This document shows, one piece after another, positions 15,886 through 25,124 of a DNA stretch of 36,851 bases. Origin of the DNA: an uncultured Lachnospiraceae bacterium. GTDB lineage: Bacteria > Bacillota > Clostridia > Lachnospirales > Lachnospiraceae. A program made the position numbers and the translations under genes. The stretch is taken from positions 1 through 36,851 of the forward strand of contig CANOVJ010000041.1 in NCBI GenBank assembly GCA_947570615.1, in the 5' to 3' direction. The notes beneath the pieces were generated by a model. The model had not been told where the DNA came from and searched no databases. It saw only the letters and a list, made by a program, of their open reading frames with translations. Position 1 is the first letter of the stretch. The number at the start of each line of letters is the position of its first letter.

Positions 15886-15915
15886 AAGTTACATAATCGG
15901 AAAGGAGTACGAGCT

Positions 15916-17030
15916 ATGACGCCATTATATGAAAATTTCCACTGGTATGAGCCGGAACAGGACCAGGCGCAGGGAAAAACGCCGCAGGAGAGGTATCGAA
16001 AACTGGTTGACTGGGCCAGTCAGACGCGGGGATTAACCCTGTTGCTTTTGACGCGGTGACACAGTGGCTTCGGGGAAGCGGCAGCTGGAGCGGGGAGGAA
16101 TTTGCCCGAAACCGGAAAATGTTCATGGACGGGATTGTCGGACGTTTTGCGGAGCAGAACCGTCTCCTTGAGGCGGAGCTGAGGGCTCTCGAGCCCTCGG
16201 AAGTGGTTAACCTGGCGGTGTTTGACGCGCTTTCGCGTTTTGACAGCGAACTGTCAGGGGAGAGCGGCGCGGAGGAGCTGCGGGAGGCGGTGGCCCGGGT
16301 TTTTCAGGATTTTTCTGCACTGAGAGAGCGCGGAATCAGGGAGGCCTTTGCGGGGAATGAAACCGGCCCTGCCGGGACGGACAGCGTGGACGTGTACGGC
16401 TATGTGAATGTTCTGAAGGACTGCGACGCATCGGTGCAGTGGACGCTGTTCATGCCGGACTGCGTGGAGCGGCAGCAGGAGGGCTTTCGGGTGGAGAGCT
16501 TTGAATATGTGAAGCTTCCCGCCGTGCGCTTTGTGGGGATGGGCCACGAGCTTACGGAGAGTATGCCGGATCTGGAGCTGGTTACCCGCACTCTTGACGC
16601 CATGGAGAGAGCGCGCAGCGGCTTTGACGCGGACCTGCTTTTGACCCACCATTTCGGCGAGGGCGTGGATGTGCGGCCCTGCCGTCTTGTGTGGGGGCGC
16701 TTTATGCGGGCGGACACGCCGGTTCCGGAGGGCTTTGAGGCTGTGGACTTTCTTCCTCAGTGGGATGGAAAAAAGGGACAGCCCTGTCTGTCGGAGTTTG
16801 CCTTTGCAAAGTTTGAGGGGGATATGGACGCCATGCACAGCCGGGAGGGGTTCGACAGCGACGCCATGTACGACGTGACGCGCAACATCATCCTGGGCCA
16901 GAACGTGCCCATTCCCTATCCCGAAAAATACTGGACGGCGGAGGTTTTTCCGGAGGGATTCGCAAAAGACAGCTCCGCCTATCTGTTCAGCGTAGATAAA
17001 TCCGACACGGACAAATCCGACACGGATTGA
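15916..17030 (+). pseudogene. GyrI-like effector-binding domain protein, frameshifted near its start
   Basis: The ATG at 15916, after AAAGGAG, opens a frame starting MTPLYENFHWYEPEQ that stops after 47 codons. The following sequence (INPVAFDAVTQWLRGSGSW) continues in another frame to 17030. One missing G in the run near 16030 (CGCGGGGATT) explains the break. The joined protein would be about 370 residues: a helical N-terminal half, then a C-terminal GyrI-like beta-rich domain (VKLPAVRFVGMGHELTES to WTAEVFPEGF). It ends with a short DKSDTD duplication from a 15-bp direct repeat near 16997-17029. It may be a drug or small-molecule sensor, which would suit its position divergent from erm. The open downstream frame has a GTG at 16056 but no ribosome site. 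Sequencing error cannot be excluded. Confidence 0.6.
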
Positions 17031-17107
17031 TCCGGTCTGGACACGGTGTATGATGCGCGCACACAGATCTGACATGCCCAAAATGCGCAGTAGAAATGAG
17101 GACAATC

Positions 17108-18367
17108 ATGAGGTTTCTTCATATTTCCGATTTACATATCGGCAAGAGAGTCAGCGAATTTCCCATGATCGGGGAGCAGAAGTATATCCTGGAGCAGATT
17201 CTTGATATCGCCCGGGAGAGCCAGGTGCAGGGGGTGCTCATCGCCGGGGACATTTACGACCGGCAGTCCCCCTCTGCGGAGGCGGTGCAGGTGTTCGACT
17301 GGTTTCTCACCAGCCTGGCGGATCAGGGAAAAAAGGTGTTCGTGGTCAGCGGCAATCACGACTCCCCGGAGCGGCTCTCCTTTGGGGCGCAGCTGATGCG
17401 GGGGCGTCAGGTGTATGTGGCCGGCGTCTACGACGGACAGGCTCTGAGAGTGAGGCTTGAGGACGAGTATGGGGCGCTGTGGGTGCATCTGCTTCCTTTT
17501 TTGAAACCCGCCGTGATGCGGTATGTGCTGGAAAAGGAGGCAGGGGCTTCGGGGGAGGAGCCCTTTGAAACGGAGGCCGCAGAGCCTGACCGGGCGGATG
17601 CCGGAGCGTCTGGCCGTGTACAGATGCAGGACGGAAGGGCGAAGATCCCGGAAACGTATCAGGAGGCCGTGTTCCTGGCGGTGAGCCGCATGGAGACGGA
17701 CAGGACGCAGCGGAATATCCTGGTGGCCCATCAGTTTGTGACGGGAGCGGGACGCTGTGAGTCGGAGGAGGTGTCGGTGGGCGGCCTGGACAACGTGGAT
17801 GCGGAGATTTTTGACGGCTTTGACTATGTGGCGCTGGGACATATCCACAGCCCCCAGTGGGTGGGCCGGGAGAGCGTGCGCTACTGCGGCACGCCGCTGA
17901 AATACTCCTTTTCCGAGGCGGAGCAGGAAAAATCTGTGACCATCGTCACCCTGAAGGAAAAGGGGAATCTGGAGCTTGCCACGATCCCCCTTCGGCCCCT
18001 CCATGATCTGCGCCGGATCCGGGGGACGTATATGGAGGTGACCAGCCCCGCCTTTTACCGGGGAGGGCCTGACAGGGAGGATTATCTGCAGATCACCCTG
18101 ACCGACGAGGAGGATGTGATCGACGGCTTTATGAAGCTGCGGACCATCTATCCGAATCTGATGCGGCTTGCCTACGATAACAGCCGTACCCGGCAGGATC
18201 AGACGCTGGAGACGGCCCGGGAGCCGGAGCGGAAATCGGAGCTGGAACTCTTCGAGGAGTTTTATGAGCTCCAGAATAACCGGCCCATGAGCGGACAGCA
18301 GAGGGAATTTGTCAGGGAGCTGATCGAGAGCTGTCTGGAAACGGACAAAAACGGGGGGAAAGATTGA
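17108..18367 (+). CDS. sbcD: Exonuclease subunit SbcD
   Basis: A 419-residue Mre11-type metallophosphatase. With SbcC it forms a complex that opens hairpins and trims blocked DNA ends. Metal-binding motifs are in order: DLHIGK, GDIYDR, GNHDSPERL, VAHQFV and GHIHSPQ. I chose the ATG at 17108 because it gives the canonical MRFLHISDLHIGK start and has GAGG at 7 nt; the ATG at 17096 would add four residues. The segment about 150-190 (rich in E, A, G) is a variable linker. Its stop codon is the first part of a 12-bp inverted repeat, and sbcC follows after 77 nt rather than overlapping, as is common. Confidence 0.95.
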   Translation: MRFLHISDLHIGKRVSEFPMIGEQKYILEQILDIARESQVQGVLIAGDIYDRQSPSAEAVQVFDWFLTSLADQGKKVFVVSGNHDSPERLSFGAQLMRGRQVYVAGVYDGQALRVRLEDEYGALWVHLLPFLKPAVMRYVLEKEAGASGEEPFETEAAEPDRADAGASGRVQMQDGRAKIPETYQEAVFLAVSRMETDRTQRNILVAHQFVTGAGRCESEEVSVGGLDNVDAEIFDGFDYVALGHIHSPQWVGRESVRYCGTPLKYSFSEAEQEKSVTIVTLKEKGNLELATIPLRPLHDLRRIRGTYMEVTSPAFYRGGPDREDYLQITLTDEEDVIDGFMKLRTIYPNLMRLAYDNSRTRQDQTLETAREPERKSELELFEEFYELQNNRPMSGQQREFVRELIESCLETDKNGGKD

Positions 18368-18414
18368 AAATTAAAATTTTCAATCTGGAGATTTGTGCTG
18401 CGCACAAAGTCTCC
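18361..18414. repeat. Two successive hairpins between sbcD and sbcC
   Basis: agattgaaaatt (18361-18372) and aattttcaatct (18375-18386) are perfect 12-bp inverted repeats covering the sbcD stop codon. Directly after, ggagatttgtgc (18387-18398) pairs with gcacaaa-g-tctcc (18402-18414) with one bulge. The second stem shares bases with the hairpin of the RBS cassette at 18406-18423, so the two are mutually exclusive. No T-run follows. Confidence 0.7.
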
Positions 18415-18447
18415 CGGAACTTTGGAAGGAGCATGGTTATAATTATG
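18406..18447 (+). repeat. Hairpin-RBS-ATG cassette, copy B
   Basis: aaagt (18406-18410) and acttt (18419-18423) close a small stem next to GGAAGGAG (18424-18431), then CATGGTTATAATTATG. It matches copy A at 7056-7096 almost base for base. The stem is kept although C-G pairs in copy A are replaced by T-A here. Confidence 0.75.
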
Positions 18448-21400
18448 AAACCGGTGAGGCTTTTAATGAGCGCGTTCGGTCCTTATGCGGGCAGGACGGA
18501 AATCGATTTTGAACGGCTGGGAGGGGCGGGGCTTTATCTCATCACGGGCGACACCGGGGCGGGAAAGACCACCATCTTTGACGCCATCGTCTTTGCCCTC
18601 TACGGGGAGGCCAGCGGCGACGTGCGCAGAGCGGATATGTTCCGCAGCAAATACGCCGGGGATCAGACGCCCACCTTTGTGGAGTTTACCTTCGACTACC
18701 GGGAGAGACGCTGCACCGTGCGGCGCAGCCCGGAGTATCTGCGGGCAAAGAGCAGAGGCAGCGGGACCACGGTGCAGAGGGCGGAGGCGGCGCTCACCTT
18801 TGCGGACGGGAGGCCTCCGGTGACAAAGGCAGGCGAGGTGACCAGGGAGGTGACCGCCCTGATCGGGCTGGACAAAAAGCAGTTTACCCGGATCGCCATG
18901 ATCGCCCAAGGGGATTTTCAGAAGCTTCTTCTGGCAGGGACGGAGGAGCGCAGCGGCATTTTCCGGCAGATTTTCGGCACCGGCCTCTACCGGCGGATCC
19001 AGGAACGGCTCAAATGGGCGGCCGGGGAGCAGCGGGATGCCTACAGGGAATTGCAGCGCAGCATCCTCCAGTATCTGGACAGTATCGTCTGCGAGAACAT
19101 GCCCTCGGATAGAACCGCGGACATGCCCTCTGAAATCGGGGACATGCCCTCGGATAGAAACGTGGTACCCGGCGCAGGGGAGGCTTCCGGCCGGGAGGAG
19201 GCGCTTCGGGTCTCTTCCCGGCTTGCGGAGCTTAAGCGGGAGCGGTTCGATGGCAGAATCGGCGAGGGGGCGGCGCTTCTGGAGGAGCTCTGCAGGCAGG
19301 AGGAGGCTCTTTTACAAAGGCTGGACGGAGAGCTTGCGGCGGCAGAGGAAAAAATCCAGGGACAGGAGAGACTGATCGGGACGCTTCACCGGCTCGAGGA
19401 GCAGCGGGCGGAGCTGGCCGAAAACGAGACACGGCTTAAGGAGCTTGCGCCGGAGCTTTCCCGCAGGCAGACCCTCTGGGAGGAGGCGGCCAGGCAGGCC
19501 CGGGAGGGGGAGGCGCTGGCGCTGGAGATCAGCCGAAGGCAAAAGCAAATGGAGCTCTTTGACCGGCTTAAGGAGGAGCAGGCGGCTCTTTCCCGCAAGG
19601 AGCAGGAGATTGAACGGCGGACGGGGGAGGGGCAGGAGCTGGAGAGCGCCAGGGACGGTCTGCAGGATTGTCTGCGAAAGGATGAGGAACAGATCAGAAT
19701 CCTGGCCTTTGCCGGGGAGGAAACGGAGCGGTTTTCCCACCAACAGTCCTGGCTTAAGGAGAAGAAAAAGCGTCTTGAGCAGCAGGCGCAGGGGGTTGGG
19801 CAGGCGCTTGCCACTCTCTCCGGGCAGGAGAAGCTCCTCCTGGTCAGAGAGCAGAGGGTTCAGGAGCTGGCCAGGGCCGTCTCCGGCTGCGAGCAGCAGG
19901 CGGCGGCCCTGGAGGAGTGCGAGCCCCTTCTGGCACAGGCTCTCGCACTGTGGGAGAGGCTCAGGGAGAGAAAGGCCTCTCTGGGGCAGAGCGTACACCA
20001 GTGGGAGAGCCTGAAACAGGAGGCGGAAAAAGCCGGGAAGCGTCTGGAGGGGATCCTTCTCGCGGAAAAGTCGGAAAAGGAGGCGGAGGAAAAAAGAGAC
20101 AGAGCCATAGAGGAGCTGAAAGCCTCCGCCCAGGCAGAGCCACGTTTAGGGCAGAGCGCTCAGCAGGCCGGGGAGCGTCTGGAAGCCTTCCGAAAGCAGA
20201 AGCGGGAGCTGGAAGGAGTCAGAGAAGCGTCCGGGGAGCTGGAGGCGTCCGTCCAGGCGCAATGCGGGCAGATCCAAAAGGAGCGCGACCGAAGGAATCT
20301 CTTAAGGCAGGAGTGGGAGAGCTTAAAGGACGCCCGGGCCCATCAGCTTCTGGCGCAGCAGCAGGCGGCCCGGCAGGAGGAAAAGGGCCGCGGGCGCGGC
20401 GCTCTGGCTCAGGAGCTGGAGAACTGTGAGAGGCACTATCAGGAGCTTCTCTCTGCCAGACGGCATTATCAGGAGGCGGCTCTTTTGAAGGAGCGGCTGG
20501 GGACGGCTTACCGCGGTATGGAGCAGCGGTTTCTGGACGCCCAGGCGGGAATGCTGGCCCGGTCCCTGGAGGAGGGAAAGGCCTGTCCGGTGTGCGGCTC
20601 CCTCAGTCATCCCTCGCCCGCCGGAAAAACGGAGGATGCGCCGGAGAAGGAGGAGCTGCTAAAGGAGAGGGAGCGTCTTTTAAAGGCGGAGGCCTCGGCG
20701 GAGCGGCTCAGCGAGCGGGCAGGATTATTGACCGAAAAGGTCAGTGAAGAGAAAAGGAGCATAGACGCTCTCGCCCGGGAGGCTTTGGGGGATGGGACAG
20801 AGGAAACCGCCCCTTCTGAGAATATGGAGGAATGGCTCGGGGAGCTCAGGCAAAGACTTGCCCGGGAGGAACGCAAAGGCCTTGAGGAGGCAGAGCGCCT
20901 TGCCCGGGAGGTGGAAAGGAGCGGCCGGCAGCTTTGCCGCAGGCAGGAACTGGAAGAGCTTCTGGAACAGCAGGACGCCGCCTTACAGGAGAGGGAGGGC
21001 CGTCTGCGGGAGTCGGAGCAGGCGCTGGCCTTGGCGAAAGGGCAGCGGGAGGAAAAGGAAAAACAGTGGCGGGAGTTTCTCTCGGGGCTGGAGAATATGC
21101 GGCAGGAGCTTCGCCGGGCCGGCGCAGCGCCGGATATGCCGGGCCCCTGGGACGGACTGGAGGGGGAGGACGCCGGCAGACTGGAAGCCTGTCTGGAGGA
21201 AAGCCTTAACGAGAGCCGTCGTCTCCATCAGCAGGCCAGGGAGGCCGCAGAGCGCCTGGTTTTGTCAGAGCAGGAGGCGGTGGAGGCCAGGGAACGCAGA
21301 CGCCGCATCGCGGAGCAGCTTTCCCGCTGTCAGGAGGAGGCCGCAGGCTTGAAGGGACAGGAGCTGGCCCGCAGAAGGCAGGCGCAGCAGGAGGCCCGGC

Positions 21401-23082
21401 GCTCCCGGGAGCTGATGGGCGAGGTCCAGGGCCGGCTGGAGGAGTGGGCGGAGAAATGCCGTCTGGAAAAGACGGAGGTTTCCTTTTGCAGGGAACTTAC
21501 ACAGAGCGGGGGAGGAGCGCAGGAGGATCCATCGGACAATGGTCGTCTGTCGGAGGTATTGTCCTGCCTGGAGCGTCTTCTGGATGTGCTGGAGAGCTGC
21601 GTGGACAGACTCACGCGGCAGGTTGACCTGCGAAAGCGCCTGGAGGAGGAAGGAGCGCAGAAAAAGCGGGAGCAGGGACAGGAGCAGGAGGAGCTCCACC
21701 GGCTGGAGAAGGAGCTGGAAGCCTGCAGAAGCCGCAGGCAGGAGAAGCAGCGGCAGCTTTGGGAGAGTATGGAGGAGCTGAGGCGTGAGTTTGCGAAGGA
21801 GCCCTTAAAGGGGTGCGCCCAGGAGGAGCCGGCAGGGGCTGCGACGCAGGACGGTTCAGAAGTCACAGCAGAAGCCACAACAGAAGCTGCAGCAAACGTG
21901 GCAGCAGAAGCCGAACCGGAGGCTGTAAGCGCCCGGGCCGCCCTTCTTATGCGTGAGCTGGAGACGCGTATCGCAGAAGTTGAGAGCCGCCTTGCCGAAA
22001 GTCAGGAACGGTTTTTGAGGAAGCAGGAGCTGGAGGCGCTTCTCCCTCAAAAAAGCCGGGAGCTGCAGGAGCTTATCGGAAAGCGGCAGCAGGCGGAGCT
22101 TGCGCTGGAACGATTGAAAGCGGAGCGGGAGGCGAAGGCCCGGCAGGTCAGTGCCCTTGCCGAAGAGCTGGGAGGAGAGAAACGGGAGGAAACCCAGGCG
22201 GCCATCGAGGAAATGCAGAGCCGCAGGCAGGCGCTGGAGCGGACCTTAAAGGAGGCGGAGGAGGAGCTGGGAAGATGTCGGGCCGCAGGGCAGAGGCTGG
22301 AGGCGGCGGCGCAGACCCTGCGCAGACAGATCGCCCTTGCCGGCGAGCAGGGGGAGCTCTCCGCGGCGCAGGCGCTTGCCGTCAGGGACGCCTGGCAGCA
22401 GGAGAAAAAACAGATCGGCGCACAAAGGGACAGAGTCGCCAGCGCCTTTACCACCAACCGGGAGCTTTCCGGGAGAATCAGAAAAAGACAGGGGGAGATC
22501 GAGGCGGTGGAGAAAAAATACGCCTGGATGCAGGCGCTCTCTGAGACGGCCAACGGCACGTTAAGCGGAAAGCAGAAGATGGAGCTGGAGACCTTTATCC
22601 AGACCACCTGTTTTGACCGGATCATCCTGCGGGCCAACCGCAGACTCCTGACCATGAGCGGCGGACAGTATGAGCTGAAGCGCCGGCAGGAAGGGGAGGA
22701 CCGTCAGAAAAAGACAGGACTGGATCTGTCTGTGATCGATCATTATAATGGAAGCGAGCGTAGCGTGAAGACCCTTTCCGGCGGAGAATCCTTCCAGGCG
22801 TCGCTATCCCTGGCCCTGGGGCTTTCCGACGAGATTCAGTCCGGCGCAGGAGGAATCCGGCTGGATTCCATGTTTGTGGACGAGGGCTTCGGCTCCCTGG
22901 ATGAGGAGGCTCTTGCCCAGGCCATGAAGGCGCTCAGACAGCTCACCGAAGGAAACCGTCTGGTGGGCATTATCTCCCATGTGTCAGGACTGCGGGAGCA
23001 GATCGATAAGAAAATCCTGGTGACCAGGAGAAGAAGCGCGGACGGCGTGACCAGTCAGGCACAGGTGGAGGTCAGCGGATGA
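18445..23082 (+). CDS. sbcC: Exonuclease subunit SbcC, unusually long
   Basis: A Rad50-type SMC-like ATPase, partner of SbcD. The Walker A is GDTGAGKTT near the N-terminus, the zinc hook is C714-P-V-C717, and the C-terminal ATPase half has the signature LSGGESFQASLSLALGLSD and Walker B SMFVDEGFGSLDEE. The two arms between are long Glu/Arg/Gln-rich coiled coils. At 1545 residues it is well above the usual 1000-1200. Two low-complexity inserts contribute: a three-copy DMPSDR-like repeat (about residues 218-240) and an Ala/Glu/Thr-rich stretch (about 1130-1165). The ATG at 18445 gives the family start MKPVRLLMSAFGPYAG. The stop overlaps the start of the lysozyme gene (ATGA), so those two are translationally coupled. 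Confidence 0.95.
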   Translation: MKPVRLLMSAFGPYAGRTEIDFERLGGAGLYLITGDTGAGKTTIFDAIVFALYGEASGDVRRADMFRSKYAGDQTPTFVEFTFDYRERRCTVRRSPEYLRAKSRGSGTTVQRAEAALTFADGRPPVTKAGEVTREVTALIGLDKKQFTRIAMIAQGDFQKLLLAGTEERSGIFRQIFGTGLYRRIQERLKWAAGEQRDAYRELQRSILQYLDSIVCENMPSDRTADMPSEIGDMPSDRNVVPGAGEASGREEALRVSSRLAELKRERFDGRIGEGAALLEELCRQEEALLQRLDGELAAAEEKIQGQERLIGTLHRLEEQRAELAENETRLKELAPELSRRQTLWEEAARQAREGEALALEISRRQKQMELFDRLKEEQAALSRKEQEIERRTGEGQELESARDGLQDCLRKDEEQIRILAFAGEETERFSHQQSWLKEKKKRLEQQAQGVGQALATLSGQEKLLLVREQRVQELARAVSGCEQQAAALEECEPLLAQALALWERLRERKASLGQSVHQWESLKQEAEKAGKRLEGILLAEKSEKEAEEKRDRAIEELKASAQAEPRLGQSAQQAGERLEAFRKQKRELEGVREASGELEASVQAQCGQIQKERDRRNLLRQEWESLKDARAHQLLAQQQAARQEEKGRGRGALAQELENCERHYQELLSARRHYQEAALLKERLGTAYRGMEQRFLDAQAGMLARSLEEGKACPVCGSLSHPSPAGKTEDAPEKEELLKERERLLKAEASAERLSERAGLLTEKVSEEKRSIDALAREALGDGTEETAPSENMEEWLGELRQRLAREERKGLEEAERLAREVERSGRQLCRRQELEELLEQQDAALQEREGRLRESEQALALAKGQREEKEKQWREFLSGLENMRQELRRAGAAPDMPGPWDGLEGEDAGRLEACLEESLNESRRLHQQAREAAERLVLSEQEAVEARERRRRIAEQLSRCQEEAAGLKGQELARRRQAQQEARRSRELMGEVQGRLEEWAEKCRLEKTEVSFCRELTQSGGGAQEDPSDNGRLSEVLSCLERLLDVLESCVDRLTRQVDLRKRLEEEGAQKKREQGQEQEELHRLEKELEACRSRRQEKQRQLWESMEELRREFAKEPLKGCAQEEPAGAATQDGSEVTAEATTEAAANVAAEAEPEAVSARAALLMRELETRIAEVESRLAESQERFLRKQELEALLPQKSRELQELIGKRQQAELALERLKAEREAKARQVSALAEELGGEKREETQAAIEEMQSRRQALERTLKEAEEELGRCRAAGQRLEAAAQTLRRQIALAGEQGELSAAQALAVRDAWQQEKKQIGAQRDRVASAFTTNRELSGRIRKRQGEIEAVEKKYAWMQALSETANGTLSGKQKMELETFIQTTCFDRIILRANRRLLTMSGGQYELKRRQEGEDRQKKTGLDLSVIDHYNGSERSVKTLSGGESFQASLSLALGLSDEIQSGAGGIRLDSMFVDEGFGSLDEEALAQAMKALRQLTEGNRLVGIISHVSGLREQIDKKILVTRRRSADGVTSQAQVEVSG
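19096..19161 (+). repeat. Imperfect 21-24-bp tandem repeat inside sbcC
   Basis: Three units starting (a/g)acatgccctc encode NMPSDRTA, DMPSEIG and DMPSDRN in the first coiled-coil arm. The unit lengths are multiples of three, so the frame is kept. It looks like a recent in-frame expansion. Confidence 0.75.
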
Positions 23083-23831
23083 GAGGGAAAAGGAAAGCAA
23101 TTCTCTGTCTGTGCATCGTCGCCATGGCCGCGGCTTTTGCTGTTATGGGAAGGAGCCGCGTCAATTCCTTTTTGGCACAGAAATATGAAATGCAGGGAAT
23201 CGACGTCTCTCATTATCAGGGGGATGTGGACTGGAACGCTCTCCGGGAGCAGGGCATCGACTTCGCCTTCATCAAGGCCACCGAGGGCAGCGGATATACC
23301 GACCCCTGCTTTGCCAGAAACTGGAGGGAGGCGCAGAGCACGCTGCCCTGTGTGGGCGCTTATCACTTTTTCAGCTTCGACAGCCCCGCCGAAACCCAGG
23401 CGGAGCTGTTCATCCGCACGGTGAAAGACCTGGCGGGAAAGCTGCCCCCGGCGGTCGATGTGGAATATTACGGGGCCTGGCGGGAGCATCCTCCGGATCA
23501 GGATAAGGTGAGAGAGGAGCTTCTTAAGCTGTGTCGGCTTCTGGAGGAATACTATGGCGCAAAGCCTGTGATCTACACCACATATCCCGTTTATTTCCGC
23601 TATATCCGGGGCGAATTTGACCAATATCCTCTGTGGATCCGCAACGTGTACTGGCCGCCCGGAGCGGAGCTGGGAGCCAGGTGGACCTTCTGGCAATACA
23701 CAGACCGGGCACAGCTGGAGGGGTATCAGGGAGCGGAAAAATACATCGACCGGAACGTTTTCCGGGGCGGGGTGAAGGAGCTTGGGGAGCTTATGCTGCC
23801 GTCCGGACAGGAGGGAACGGATTCTCCCTGA
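23079..23831 (+). CDS. GH25 lysozyme-like muramidase, membrane-anchored
   Basis: A 250-residue protein with a hydrophobic N-terminal segment (7-23, signal peptide or anchor) and a GH25 (Chalaropsis-type) catalytic domain from about 38 to 235. Family motifs are GIDVSHYQG (D42), FAFIKATEG, GAYHFFSF, and the catalytic AVDVEYYG (D127, E129), then WTFWQYTD near the end. It cuts the beta-1,4 bond after N-acetylmuramic acid in peptidoglycan. It overlaps the sbcC stop by 4 nt. Coupling to a DNA-repair operon is odd in function, although chance operon membership is common in this group. Confidence 0.92.
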   Translation: MRGKRKAILCLCIVAMAAAFAVMGRSRVNSFLAQKYEMQGIDVSHYQGDVDWNALREQGIDFAFIKATEGSGYTDPCFARNWREAQSTLPCVGAYHFFSFDSPAETQAELFIRTVKDLAGKLPPAVDVEYYGAWREHPPDQDKVREELLKLCRLLEEYYGAKPVIYTTYPVYFRYIRGEFDQYPLWIRNVYWPPGAELGARWTFWQYTDRAQLEGYQGAEKYIDRNVFRGGVKELGELMLPSGQEGTDSP

Positions 23832-23877
23832 AGAGAGGGGGCGGATACATGAATACAAAACATTTGTTCGCACACCC

Positions 23878-23974
23878 TTTACATTTTTTCGGTTTGGATG
23901 TATAATCAGGGAAAAATCAGGTATTGAAAATTTCCCGGAAATGGATCAGATTTTTCCGGATCAGAGAATTTCCC
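23878..23974 (+). promoter_or_regulatory. Promoter and repeat-rich leader of the R-M cassette
   Basis: TTTACA (23878-23883) and TATAAT (23901-23906) with a 17-nt spacer. Downstream lie several repeats: ggaaaaatc (23910-23918) with its inverse gatttttcc (23949-23957), ggatcag twice (23943 and 23958), and gaaaatttccc/gagaatttccc (23926 and 23964). Such short repeats near the start suit an operator for the ribbon-helix-helix domain of the methyltransferase, a control idea inferred from the layout. Confidence 0.6.
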
Positions 23975-23987
23975 AGGAGTAGGACGG

Positions 23988-25118
23988 ATGAAGCAGGTTC
24001 ATTTGAGAATAGAGGACGAATTATACCACGAGTTAAGCGCCTACGCGGAGTTGACCGGGCAGACCATACAGGACTTTGCCAGGGAGGCGGTGGCCAGCTA
24101 TGTCAGCGATCTGAAAAAGAAGAGCAGGCCGCGCACCCTGCCGGAGGGCCAGTTTTCCTTCATCGATCTCTTTGCGGGAATCGGCGGGATGCGGATTGCC
24201 TTTGAGCGCTGCGGGGGCCACTGCGTGTACTCCAACGAGTGGAATAAATACAGCCAGCAGACCTACTTCGCCAATTTTGGCGAACAGCCCGAGGGGGATA
24301 TCACGAAGGTGAACGCGGCGGATATCCCGGACTGCGACGTGCTGGTGGCGGGCTTCCCCTGTCAGCCCTTCTCCATCGCGGGGGTCTCCAAGAAGAACAG
24401 CCTGGGCAGGGCCACGGGCTTTGAGGACAAGACGCAGGGAACCCTGTTTTTTGACGTGTGCCGGATCCTGAAGGAAAAAAGACCCAAAGCCTTCCTGCTG
24501 GAAAATGTAAAGAATCTTTGCAGCCATGATAGGGGGCGCACCTTTCAGGTGATCAGGGAATCGCTGGACGAGCTGGACTATGAGGTGTTTTATGAGGTTC
24601 TGGACGGCCAGAGGTTTGTGCCCCAGCACAGGGAGAGGATCCTGATCGTGGGCTTTGACCGGAAGAGATACGGCGGCGGGTTCCGGTTTGATTTTGATTT
24701 AAGAGAGGTAAAGCATCCGCCGGTGATGAAGGATATTCTGGAGACGAAGGTGGAGGAGAAGTACACCCTCTCGGATAAGCTCTGGCTCTATCTGCAGGAG
24801 TACGCGGCCCGGCACAGGGCGGCGGGAAACGGGTTCGGCTACGGGATCGCGCCGCCCCAGGGGATCGCCCGGACCTTAAGCGCCAGATATTACAAGGACG
24901 GTTCGGAGATCCTCATCGCCCAGGAGGGGCGAAATCCCCGCCGTCTGACGCCGAGAGAGTGCGCCAGACTGCAGGGGTTTCCGGATTCCTTCAAGATACC
25001 GGTGTCCGACACCCAGGCCTACAGACAGTTCGGGAATTCGGTGGTGGTGCCTCTGATGGAAAATGTGGCCGCTCTGATGACGGATAAGATGAAGGAGCTG
25101 GAGGCACAGGAGAGGTGA
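23988..25118 (+). CDS. dcm: C5-cytosine DNA methyltransferase (Dcm/EcoRII-like) with N-terminal ribbon-helix-helix
   Basis: A 376-residue methyltransferase. Residues 1-45 ([20 protein letters not shown], then an EAVASYV helix) look like a CopG-type ribbon-helix-helix DNA-binding domain. The catalytic domain follows with motif [13 protein letters not shown], motif [10 protein letters not shown] with catalytic C125, motif VI LLENVKN, motif [15 protein letters not shown], the target-recognition region, and motif [12 protein letters not shown]. With the EcoRII-like endonuclease next door, the likely target is CCWGG (methylating the inner C), an inference from the partners. The RHH domain probably autoregulates the cassette, as helix-turn-helix domains do in M.EcoRII and M.SsoII. 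The endonuclease gene starts 6 nt after its stop. Confidence 0.93.
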   Translation: MKQVHLRIEDELYHELSAYAELTGQTIQDFAREAVASYVSDLKKKSRPRTLPEGQFSFIDLFAGIGGMRIAFERCGGHCVYSNEWNKYSQQTYFANFGEQPEGDITKVNAADIPDCDVLVAGFPCQPFSIAGVSKKNSLGRATGFEDKTQGTLFFDVCRILKEKRPKAFLLENVKNLCSHDRGRTFQVIRESLDELDYEVFYEVLDGQRFVPQHRERILIVGFDRKRYGGGFRFDFDLREVKHPPVMKDILETKVEEKYTLSDKLWLYLQEYAARHRAAGNGFGYGIAPPQGIARTLSARYYKDGSEILIAQEGRNPRRLTPRECARLQGFPDSFKIPVSDTQAYRQFGNSVVVPLMENVAALMTDKMKELEAQER

Positions 25119-25124
25119 GCGAGA

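Noticed and set aside
17132-18004. 290-residue open frame opposite sbcD
   Set aside because: It is the antisense shadow of a well-conserved gene, with no ribosome site or recognisable motif.
19445-20429. Long plus-strand frames in alternative phases of sbcC
   Set aside because: They are Arg/Gly/Ser-rich products of the Glu/Arg-biased coiled-coil coding sequence and have no own signals.
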